Assembly: GCA_026745465.1 (NCBI GenBank)
Contig: JACYXH010000216.1
Span: 3,828,501 to 3,892,500, forward strand
Length of the DNA stretch: 64,000 bases
Source of the DNA: Lota lota
Taxonomy: Eukaryota; Chordata; Actinopteri; Gadiformes; Lotidae
Direction: 5' to 3'
In this document: piece after piece, positions 13,701-25,700 of the stretch
Layout: the number at the start of each line of letters is the position of its first letter
Position numbering within the stretch: the stretch's first letter is position 1
Program-made: the position numbers and the translations under genes
Notes under the pieces: model-generated
Seen by the model: only the letters and a program-made list of their open reading frames with translations
Told to the model about the DNA's origin: nothing
Database searches by the model: none

Positions 13701-16700
13701 TTGACATATTAACCTGGATCTCCATCGCATAACCATGGCCCCGGCATCATAACATGAGCTGCACTGCGTATAACACTGCACCGCACTTGTTGCACTAAAA
13801 CTTTGTATTTCAGACGTCTTTGTAAAGGCTCTCGCGCTTTGCCATCCAAACCACGTAACCGTTTGAACCTTCTGAAATATCTTTCACTTCCACAGTTGTA
13901 AGTGCCACTAATGATGGCAATGAGGTCAAAGCCCAGCATGATGAGGTTGCTCCACAGAATGAGGTAGGACCAACATGTAGAATTCTATGAAAGGAATTGA
14001 TCAATTAAGAAATCTATGTTGATTTTATTTACTTTATTTATTTGTTTTTCCAGATTGAAAGGGCAAAGTGGGAGCCATTGTCTGTCCTCAATAAACTTGA
14101 AGCAGAAACCAATAGGAAAACGGGTACTTTGAAAACGTTTCATTCTAATTTTGAATATTTAAGTTTCTCCCAATCTTTTTTCCCCACTTCAAATTTACAT
14201 GCACTTCATTTCGACACAGATCTGATGGAGGAGCTTGGGCTGGGAGACGTTGATGACCTTGAAGGTAAATTACACAAAAACAGGTCTCCTCTTCCTTCTC
14301 CATGTGTTTCAGGCTGTGAGGAGCTTAACCCAACCAACACAAGTCTGCTTATTGTACATGTGTTTATAATGAGTAAATGAGACCATGAGGTAAAAAGACT
14401 TGCAATATCTATACAAGGTTTGACACCAAGTCAGAGTCACTGAAGAAGCTAAGTATATAAGTGATAAACATAGCATTCATTCCTTATATGGACTTAAACC
14501 AAAAATGATTGATGACGAAGACGATGGACTACAAAGATTGTTACTGTCTAGTGAAAACATTTGTATTGTCCTTTTCATCAAACTCCAATGAAGCTCAAAA
14601 TGCAGGTCAGTGAAGAAAACTGTTTCCCTGGGTTAGCTCTAGAGTTTACCTCATCATTAGTAGTTAGTGATATGTAGTACTAGTTAGAATATCTGCTATA
14701 TGGTAGATGGTTTAATCCAAAGCGTCTCACAATACCATGAGAGCACACATTCTTAGCATGAGTGACCCCTCAGTGGGAATATAACCCCTAACCCTGGCAG
14801 TGTTGGTGCCATTGAGCAACCAGTTGGGCTAGACAGGACCAGACACACACACACGCGAGTGAAAACAACTCTTGCAGTTTTTTCTAACTGAAGGAATAGG
14901 TTGAAGGCTTTTCTCCGCCCTATGCTAAGCAGCATATCATCGTTAACCAAAAAAAAGAATCTCAACCAGGAAGAATTATCCACACCATTATTGGCAAAGC
15001 TAAATGAGTAGTATATCCTGGATCCCAGTGCACCTAACACCAAGATAGCATAAGAGACATCCCCCACTAACATTTCCCACTGTGTCCCCACTCCAGACGC
15101 CTCGGACTGGGACTCCACCAGTACAGCCAGCAGGAGGACCCTCCCCGGCCGCAGGGTGCCGTCCCCCGGTCACCCCGTACCCTCCGCCACTCAGTCCCAG
15201 GTCCTCGCCACCGACCCCCTGGTCCCCCACAAGGTCGCTGTCGCCGCCGTGAGAATGTCAACACCCAGTCCCCTGACCCAGTCCCCCTCTTCTTCAGTCC
15301 AGTCCCAGACCCAGACAAAACCCCAGACCCAGACAAAACACCAGACCCAGACAAAACCCCAGACCCAGACAAAGCCCCAGACCCAGACAAAGCCCCAGAC
15401 CCAGCCAGAACCCCAGACCCAGCCAGAACCCCAGACCCAGCCAGAACCCCAGACCCAGACAAAACCCCATATCCAGACAGAACCCAAGACAGAACCCCAG
15501 ACCCAGACAGAACCCCAGACCCAGACAGAACCCCAGACCCAGACAGAACCCCAGACCCAGACAAAACCCCATATCCAGACAGAACCCAAGACAGAACCCC
15601 AGACCCAGCCAGAACCCAAGACCCAGCCACAACTCCAGACCAAGCCAGAACCTCAGACTCAGCCACAACCTCAACCTCAACCTAGAGCCAGGAAGATGCT
15701 CCCCCAGAAATTGGACAGTGATGAAGGTAAGCCCCCTGCTATTTTTAGTGAAGTTGTATGAGGAGCTAACACTTGAGTAATGTGTAGATAATCCACCCTT
15801 ATAAAACTATAATCACTGTTGACTTTCACTATTTAATCTTTATTCACAATCCGTACTCATTCTGTCATGGAGAAATCACAACCAATCAGCTCCCGACAGA
15901 AAAACTCAACATCCGGTGATGGTGATTGGTCAAAGTGATACTGGTATGACAACTTGTATTCCATCTCCTACCATCCGTCCCCTCTTACAGAATCAGACTG
16001 GGACTCTGACAACGGGACCTCTCTTCGCCTGTTAAATCCGAAAGTCAGCGGCCAAATCTACTTGAGACTCAGACCGCCTCCAGCGCAGCAGGTGAGGCAC
16101 CCCAGGGTGCTTTAAGCAGGTGCTATTTGTGTGTGCAAGTCCTCTACTCTGGTTAATACTGTCACCTGGTGTCCCCACAGGTGTGTCAGTGGATGAGCCT
16201 CCTTCAGATCCTGAGGACAGCCCAGAGCCAGAGAAGCAAGATAAACAGGTGACTCATTGTAAAAACATTGACTCAAGTGCTTGTCATTCAATCACCCCGA
16301 CTGTTTTATCTGTGCCATTGTTACAGTTTGATGGGCATGATAAACCCGTATTACATACCATTATGCTGTTACAGACCTTTACAAATCAAAGCAATTACGG
16401 GTGGATTTTCCTAGCAACAATCAGTTGTTTATGTGTATGAAGCTCAGTGTCTCTGCAATCTCATGAAAGTGAATATTAGTGCATGTGTGTCTTTTTATAT
16501 GAATCTATTGTTGCAGTCAACATTTAGTCTATGCGTCATCGTCTTGTCTTTGTTTGTGTATTGCGTTTTGCCATCAACTTTACTCGCCCATCAAAGGAGA
16601 GAGAAAGCACATCCGAGATAGTCCCTGACCTGTCAGACCGCGAACAGAGTGAAACCGTCGAGAAATTCCCACCTCAGGAAAGCCCAGACCCCCACCAGGA

Positions 16701-19700
16701 ACCGCGTGGATCCACCGTGGAATACCCATGGGAAAACCGATACGAGAAACTGTGGGTGGAGGTGGAGAAGAGAGAGGTGAAATCCACCTTTAGGGACGTG
16801 GCCGCCGAGCTGAAGCAGAAGTTTGGAGAGCTACCTCGGCACGGTGCTCTTCCACCTGCCCAAGATCTTCCCGAGGCAGGACGGGAGCCGACCAGCCTAG
16901 AGTTCCCTGTGGCGGATGAAACATCAAGTGACGACGAAGATGAGCCCATCATGAGGCCCATGGCGATGGCCAGGAGCGCGGCCCTTCGCACCATACCGGA
17001 ACAAAGGGAGTCGGGCCCGGAGGACTCACTGAGCGAGGCCAGTACTCAGGCCTGCGAACCCCCGGATAGGGACCACCACCACCACCGCGGTGGTGCTGAT
17101 CCAGGCATCCTGAGCGGGGGTCCGGGTATTTCCGAGAGCAGCCGCTCTCCGTCACCGCAACCCTCTGACGGATCCCACACCTCGGATGACGGAGACTGCA
17201 GAGACGGGCTGTTGTCACCGGCGGTAACCGGTCCAAACCCCGGTTCTGAGCTCAACCCACTGTCCTGCCAGGAGAGCCAATCCCAGGCGGTCGACCCCGA
17301 GAGGCGGAGCCGCGCCGGCTCAGCGAGTGATCTGGATGAGTCTGCGCTTTCTCAAACAAGTGGCACACATGCTTCCGGGCGTCCGGGCGTGCCGGAAGAA
17401 CCGCAGGAAGTGAACACGCAGGGGCTGGATGCAGATGTGCGGATGCCGATCGGAGCATACGCGGGCTCCGTGAGGAACGATGAGCTCAGGCTTGAGGAAG
17501 AGGTAGAGGGCGGTCGCCACCCACTCTAGTGTTTTCTAGAATGCCTGTTTTTCTGTTCACGCTTTTCATAGCCTGATCTTTTGAGGGTGAGACCAGGCCA
17601 AAACCAGGGTATTTTAATGTCAACAAATGGTACAAAGTCTGTCTAATTGCCCAAAGCACACGGAGCGCGAATATTGGTGTATTTATATTTGTATGGCCGT
17701 GTTCTTTGTGCTAAAGTGATATTGACCCAAACTTCAGAAGGTTCTTAGTTCCTGTATCCACTCTCAATACGACTAGGACATTAGTATTTAGATATTAACA
17801 ATAACTAAGATGGCTTTGGGCCTCTCTTATAATTTCGCAGCTGTGTTACAATCGGCCTTCTGTGTATGTGTGAAACCTCGGACCATCTCTCATCGTCCCC
17901 TTCAGCTGCGCTGTGTTCTGTGTATCATGCATGAGCTGGACACGTAGCCTTCCACATCTACCCAGATGCAATAGTGTGTGGCGTGAACTTTGTGTGCTGA
18001 AACGCTTATTTTCCACTGAAAAGAAGCCCTGTGGAGTTGCTAGTAGTTGTCATCGTTATAAAACTTTTCCTGCATGTTGTTTTTGTCCTGTCGTCATTAA
18101 CGGGCCCCTATTTACGGGTGTGAGTGTGATTAGCCATTACAAGCAAATCTGCCCTGCCCTGTTGTAATGGCTAATCACCTTCACACCTGGTGGTAAAATA
18201 GGGGCCCTTTAACAGTTTGGCCAGCCTTTTAAATATTGCACATATTTTACTGTTGTCTTCTTTGTGTTGTATGTCCATGATCAAGTCAAATGAAGTAAAA
18301 TGTGTCCCATAGCTTTTTTCCCCCTTCCTTAAGCTTACCAAATACTACAAGGATTGTTTGAGTGCATCAATGCATGCTAGTGATGTGCAGCTAATTAGCT
18401 GATATGCAGCGCCACACGCTAAGGTGTTTGGTCTCCCGAGAATAGCAATGAGCCACTGAATTATGCATAGCAGAGTGTACCTGCTCAAAGCACCTTTTTA
18501 AGGCTGGCCTCTAAGCTCGAGTTACTGCAGTTACCACTTCAGGCAAGACTTTTACACCTGTTTCTTATTGTTTGATTGTATTTTATGTTGTTTTAGTTTT
18601 CCAAATATTCGCGAGCCGTCATGCCGGCGCAGGGTTCCAGCGCTTCCTGGGACGCCGGGGGAGGGGAAGCGGAGGAAGAGCAAGGAGCCCAGAAACCCGA
18701 GCCAGAGTTGGGACGTCAGGCCGGGGCGAACGGCTCGAGCCCCAGGGGAGGAGGACGGCTCGCACCCCCTGAGAGTTCTGTCCAAAGGCCGCCGGTGAAA
18801 AGTTCAAAAAGGTATGAATTGGTGTTTTGTGTCGTTTTATTTATTTATTGTTGCAGTGGTAGGTTGTGACGCTTTTTAAGAGGTGTTGATTTGAATTCTT
18901 ATTAGAAGGAAGTAGAACCAAAAGTAGACTTTGGTGAGTACGATTTTCTCTCAATTGAGGAACGCAGAAATATTACATTATTATAATGTAATATTATTCT
19001 AATACAAAATGCTGCCCTGATCGTCCAGGGTTTCCCTTATCGACCTGAGGCAATGCCGTTAAAAAAAAAAATACAGGCGGGAGCAATGTCCCAGTATTTT
19101 CCAAGTGCCACCATGTGGTGAGGTGCTGTCTCGTGATTGGCCGCCTCCGCTCACCGCCAGATATATTGCTGCTCTCCATAGCGTCAACAGGGAACCGGTT
19201 CCGCTTCGAGTGCCAGTCCAGCAGAACCCCCAAAGGACTAGAGACGCCATGTCTCTGCAGGGGCCCTCACAGCGGTCCATGGGGGGCTCGAAGTTGTGCA
19301 GTACCCCTCGGACTGCGGCCCATCTTAATGGAGACCCTCTCTCTGTGTTTGACGATAGCACTCTAAGTGACCTTTCGGACAGTGAAGGAAGGTATATATA
19401 TATATCAACATATATCCAGTATCTCCTGGCTCTCCAGTCGCCCAGTGCTCCACCCGCCTCTGTCGATGTCACTCTATTTTTCTACTGTCTTCTAACACGT
19501 GGATCACCGTTTGGAAAGGGGGGAAATAACCCGGGAGCTCATTCATTCTTTAACCTCTGTTCGGTCTTCCTCTTGATCTAGTTGCATGGCCAGGCTTTCT
19601 AACCGATGAAACGTAGCATGCTGCGTTTATACCACTGCACGTCCAACACCCCTCTCTACAAGCTCATACAAGAGTGGGAACCCCACACTTGTGGCATTGA

Positions 19701-22700
19701 TGTCTAAAACACCCATGTTTCATTCTGTTTGTTTTGTCCTGTGTTTGTCTCGCTCTAGGTCTCCCTCAGCGTGCCACCGGCTAGACGAGGTAAAGTCCCT
19801 GCCGTCGCTGCTCCAGCTGTCTTTGTACAGTTTGTTCCCTCGTGTCATTTTCTTTTTGCCCTCACCCTCCTGAGATTTGATCCTAAGAAACCTCACCGTT
19901 CAGCCGGTGATGTGTATCAGGAACCATTGTTGAAAAAGTCTAGACAAGCATAGAGTAGATGTTTCATTACATCAAGTCTTCAAAGTAAGTCAGTTGTTAT
20001 CATTCATTTTATTTGATGAACTGAATTGTGTGTGCAGAACACGGTGGGAGGGGAGATGGAGCTGGCTGAGGACCTAGATGAGCTCACGCAGTCGTCGGAC
20101 AGCCCCACAGACGACATCGAGTCCCCCGCCTCGGGCTACCGCCACGCCTCCATGCTCATCCAGAAGTTAGACTCCACCACCCTGGGTACGCAAGTTACCG
20201 TCTACGAACCAATCACCTGGCTCTTCCCTCACTGTCTTGGCCAGCCAATGGCAGCTATTGCTTATAGCCCTCAGACTATGTATCAAAATAAGTTTAAGAA
20301 AAAGCAATTATATGCTGTCCAAGACTGTTTGCTGGTGAATTTCTGAATGGTAAGTCGAGACTTACCATTGTCTTAATGTCTTGAGAGTAGGAGGGAACAT
20401 TTGTGGTAAAGTTTTGTTGGCACAAAAAACAAACCGGTACACTATCTTCTCCTAACTCCTAACTCCCCCCCCCCCCCCCCCCCCACAGACTCAAGCAGCA
20501 TGGTGAAGCTGCAGAACATCTTCCACGAGTACGAGAACTCCATCCAGAAGGCGCGCGGCCGCCACGGCCACCTGAGCGACAAGGTGAGCCAGCTGGAGGG
20601 GGAGAGGCGGGAGCTACACAGCGCCCTGGAGGACTTCAGGGAGGCCAAGTCAGCCCTGGAGCGCCAGCAGCTGGAGCTGCAGACCGAGGTGGACAACCTC
20701 AGGTAGGACCTGAGATGCATGAGGCTCACTGACAAGGAGTAGGGGGCAGGGTGGGTTAGGTGTCTTGCCTACAGGTAGGTGATTGCGGCGATTGGGCGAT
20801 GGAACCCCATAACATTTTCGGCTGGGAGGTGAGCACCTTAGCCACGACACTGATACTGATTGTGTGTTTCTGGGTGAACAAGGCGTTTCACTTTCTTTTG
20901 CTTCTTATTTCTTTCGACCAATCATGTTGCTGGTGGCGGCGATCTGTAAGCGTGTCATTGGCAAACGTTCTTAAAAAAAGGGTCTGTAAAGGTTTGAAAC
21001 CAATACCTTGTATACTGGCCACTGTAGAAATGCACTTATCACAATCCCCTTCTGAAAGCTTCGTCCCCTCACGCGTATTAGTTTCTCTTTGGTAGATCGT
21101 CTCCGTAACGAAACAGGAAACCAGGCTTAACTCCGTCCCTTGCAGTTGTTGGTTTCCAACCCAGGCTCCGGGCAGTCTCCCCCCAGAAGTTCTGCTATAA
21201 GATCCGAGACTAGATCAACCGAGACCTCACAGCGTCTGCCACCGACCATACTGTGCGACGCTAACACACGCACCATTGAAGCCCAGGTGGTATTGAACCC
21301 CTAGCTCCTCCGCTGCAGGTTCAAGCTGAAGCAGGAGCAGGAGAACCGGCGTAACGCCTCCATGCTGTACGACAGCAGCCGGGACAAGCTGCGGCGGGCG
21401 GAGGAGCAGCAGCAGGCGGAGGTGGAGGAGAGGCAGAAGGTGGATTTGGCCCTCCGGAGCCTGGAGCTGGAGAGGAGGACCCTGCTGAACAACATGAAAC
21501 AGGTCCGCCCGTCGGTTCCACACTCAATCGCCTTACAGTTTGAAATGGACCCTATTTGACCACCTTTCTGCAGTGTTTCATTTTAATTTCCAATTAAGAG
21601 TATGGAAGTCGCTTTGTTGTCACCGGGTAAAAAGTGATTGCCTCATTTTAAGAGAACCGGTTTCAGTTCCACGATCATATCCCAAGGTGTTGACCATCCT
21701 CACATCAGCCTTGGCTCCATGGTCTGACAGGCATCTGAACCAATAGATGTGTTTCTAAACGGTATTCCAGCTGGAAGAGGACCGCAGCGAGACCCAGCGG
21801 CTGCTGGCCAAGGAGCGCACCGCCAGGGCCCTGCAGGAGAGCCTGCTCAGCAGCCACCTCCGCAAGCAGCAGGAGATCGAGGAGGAGAGCCGGAGGAGCG
21901 TCAGCAGGAGCAACGAGGTACGGCGACTCGCCCCGGACCTCCGCACTGCCTACCGATATAACGCTCTAACACCCCGGCTCAGTGGCCCGTGATTGGTCGG
22001 CACGTGTTGTGCATCTGAATGTTCTTGCGACTGTGAAAATCCGTGAATCTAAAATGATTGTCACCAACTAGAGCTTGGAAAAGGCGTAGATTACTTATGT
22101 CTTACAGGCCGCTGTAGACATAGATACATAGACGCAGCATTGACTGCTTCAACCTGTTGCTGTGATACGTCAACGTCGCCGCCATATTGGAGAGGCCAAC
22201 ACTGGCCTGTAAACAAATACAAGTAAATGGGGCATCTGTAGATAAAAACCGTTATAATTGAAATCCAATGAGAAATGTAAACGTCTCGTTTTTATTTTCA
22301 TATTTAATCATATATATTTTGTATAAAATATATATATCTTTTGATCATTTCTTTCCTTCTCGTTGAAATCGGTTGAGAAATGTAAACGTTACAGTGCTTT
22401 TTATCCCGAAAAGCCGCAGCTCCGCCGTTTACTTGGATTTGTTTACAGGGCAGCGTTGGCCTCTCCAATATGGCGGCATCGTTGACGTACGATCTCAAGG
22501 CCAATGCGACGTCTATGTAAACATTTCTATGCGCCACACCACCCAACTGCCTGCCTCCCTACCATCCACAGTTTGAAAGTCCGGCAGATGCAAGATACAT
22601 CCATGGAGTTTCTTTCCCCTTATTAATAGAATTGTTTTATCTCTTAAAAACAATTCTATAACAAATATCGGATCTCTCTGCCTCCCCTCTAGGCGCTGTC

Positions 22701-25700
22701 CCAGCTGACGGAGGCCAGCGACCGGGAGAAGGACCTCCTTCAGCAGACGGCGTCGCTCCACGACGAGCTGGCGACGCTGCGGACGGAGCTGGAGCGCGCC
22801 CGCTCCACCGGCGCCCTGGAGGACAGCCGGCGGGCGGAGGAGCAGGAGGTGCTCAAAGAGCGGCTGGAGGACGCGCGGCGCGACCTGCGCCTCAACGAGG
22901 AGGCGCTGACCCAGACGGTGTTCCAGTACAACGGGCAGCTCGGCGCCCTGAAGGTGGAGCTGAGCGCCGCCGCGGGCCGGCTGGAGCACGAGCGGCAGGC
23001 CCGCGAGGTGGCGGAGGCGGAGGCAGAGTCCGCACGCACGCGGCTGGCCGGGGCACTGCAGGAGGCGGAGCGGTGCCAGGCGGCCCTGGCCGATGCAGAG
23101 AAGAACCTGCTCCGCCAGAGAGACGAGCACCAGCGGCTGCAGGACAAGAACACAAGTAGGGTTCTATATGTACTCACTCACTCACTCACTCACTCACTCA
23201 CTCACTCACTCACTCACTCACTCACTCACTCACTCACTCACTCTCACCCTCAGTCGCTCACTGTCTCACTCACCCTTAGTCTCTCAATCACCCACTCACT
23301 CACTCTCACACTCTCTCACTCACCCTCAGTCAGTCACTCTTGCACTCTCTCACTCACCCTCGGTCAGTCACTCTCACTCACCCTCAGTCTCTCACTGACT
23401 CTGTCTCTCACACTCGCTCACCCTCAGTCTCACTCACTCACCCTCACCCTCAGTCTCTCACACTCACCCTCACCCTGTCACACTCACACAAACACACTGA
23501 CCTAGGTGTTTGTCGTGGAAAGTATGCAAACACTGCATTGTAGGTTGCTGTGGATCTAAGCCTCCTTCAAAATGGCCTTTGTATATTGAAATACATGATG
23601 GCATCTCTACATTCAAAGCGAGGCCCTGGCCCTGTACTCATGTTCCCTGGTTGTGTGGCGTGCAGGCGAGGTGGCGGGCCAGCGCGACGCGGTGGGGGGT
23701 CTCTCCCAGCGGCTGGCCAAGGCGGAGGCGCGGGCCAACGGCCTGGAGAACGAGGTGCACCGCACCGCCCTGCAGCTGACGGAGAAGAGCCTGCTGCTGG
23801 ACGCCGGCCAGCGGGAGAGGGACGCGGCGGCCGCCCGCTGCCGGGAGCTGGAGGAGGCGTTGCGCGCAGAGAAGGAGGTGGGCGGGCGATCCTCGGCCCG
23901 CCTGGAGGCCACGCAGGAGCGGCTGGTGCAGGCGCAGAGCGACGCGGCGCTGCTGCGGCAGCAGCTGGAGCAGGCGCTGAACAAGGGCGTGGCCAAGGAG
24001 CGCGACGTCACGGACGCCCAGAAGCGCTTCGGCGACCTGGTGGCCCAGCTGCGGGCCGACAGCGAGGCCCGCGTGCAGCTGGCCGAGGAGCGCAGCCGGG
24101 AGCTGGCGGGCAAGGCGGCAGACCTGAGGGAGCAGGTGTACAAGATGGAGGAGGAGAAGACGGAGAGAGAGGTGAGGGAGCAGGTGTACAAGATGGAGGA
24201 GGAGAGGGAGAGAGAGAAAGGGAGGTCAGGGAGCAGGAGGGAGGGAGAGAGAGGTGTGGAAGAAGGCATAAAGCTGGAGGGCGAGAAGAGAGAGAGAGAG
24301 AGACCATTACCAGCGTCTCGGACCCTCTCCTCTACCAGCGGCCACCTATAGCATGGCGTCCGGAAGCGAATGGCCTGTTCAAGAGCTCTCTCTCCTCCTG
24401 TCTCGGTCTCGGTCTCGGTCTTGGTCTTGGTCTTGGTCTCTCTCTATCTCTCTCTGTCTCACTCTGTCTCCCTGTCTCCGTCTTTGTCTCTCTCCCTCTC
24501 AGTCCAGTGTGAGGCAGCTTCAGCAGGAGCTGGCCGACTCTCTGAAGAAGCTGTCCATGAGCGAGGCGTCGCTGGAGGTGAACACGCGCTACCGCAATGA
24601 CCTGGAGGAGGAGAAGGCCCGCCTCTTCAAGGATCTGGACAGGCTCAAGGGGAAGGTAGGAAACAGCACCACCTGCTGCACGTCTACGCTCACTGCGGCT
24701 CTCGCATCCACTGGTGAGAAGACGGTTCTTTATTGATCCCAGGAGGGAAGTTCGGGTGTCAGAAAGTACAGGAGAGTAGTAGAAAGTAGGATTTCAATAG
24801 CAATAACAATTCTTTTTTTAGTCTATTCATCTAACGATTATTTTTCGATTAATCATTTAGTATATAAAATGTCATACATTTTGGCAAATGCTATCACAAG
24901 TTACCAGAGTCCAAACTGATGTCTTAAATATGCTTGCTTTATCTGAAAAGCAGCCATGAAAAATAACGAAACAAATGATCCATGAAGCAAATATTTGAAT
25001 TGAGCTGCAACATTAAGCAGCAACCTTTTGTTAGTTGTACTTGATAAACGACTTAAACGATTGATCTAATATCAAAAATAGATTTGATTCATATTCGGTC
25101 GATTCATTCATCAATACATTTTTGCAGCCCTAGTAGACACACAAAGCGATTCAAACCTGTGACCTCTGACCCCTGGCAGCTGGACGAGAGCGAGGACCAG
25201 TACGTGCAGGCCGAGCGGCGCCTCAACGCCCTGAAGGCCACGCTGGACGACCGGGAGCGCGAGCTGGCCGCGGCCAACCAGAAGCTCCGAGAGGCGCTGG
25301 CGACCTCCGCTGGCTCCGACGCCACCATCAAGCTACTGGAGGAGGCTGTGCAGAGGTACGCGCACACACACAGACACTCACTCACTGACTCACTCTCTCA
25401 CCCAATCTCTCACACACCCACTCACTCACTCTCTCACTGTCACTCTCACCCACCCACCCACCCACTCTCACACACTCACTCACCCACACTCACTCGCCCA
25501 CTCACTCACACTCTCTCACACACTCACTCACTCACTCACTCACACTCTCTCACACATTCACTCACTCAAACTCTCTCACACACTCACTCACACACCCACT
25601 CACTCACTCACTCACTCACCCACTCTCACACACCCACTCACTCACTCACCCACTCTCACACACTCACTCGCCCAGTCATTCACACTCTCTCACACATTCA

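Noticed and set aside
15067..15680. Three minus-strand ORFs of 128-199 codons with regular Gly/Leu/Trp repeats
   Set aside because: They are the reverse-strand frames of the in-frame PQTQ minisatellite, which has good splice sites and gene continuity on the plus strand.
16120..16180. Hydrophobic extension LLWLILSPGVPT before GVSVDEPP
   Set aside because: It would leave a 28-base intron. The sequence is intronic, ending in a pyrimidine-rich acceptor.
18901..18930. Mini-exon KEVEPKVDF in ankrd26
   Set aside because: It has AG and GTGAGT borders, but it does not join in phase with the neighbouring exons, whereas 18811 joins 19077 directly.
22849..23505. Coiled-coil ORF running into a LTHSLTHS repeat protein
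   Set aside because: The frame reads through a GTAGGG donor into the (ACTC)n intron array. The exon ends at 23155.
23550..24512. 320-codon Gly/Ala/Arg-rich ORF
   Set aside because: It is a GC-rich alternative frame over the coiled-coil exon 23666-24171, whose phase-consistent frame encodes the ANKRD26 coiled coil.
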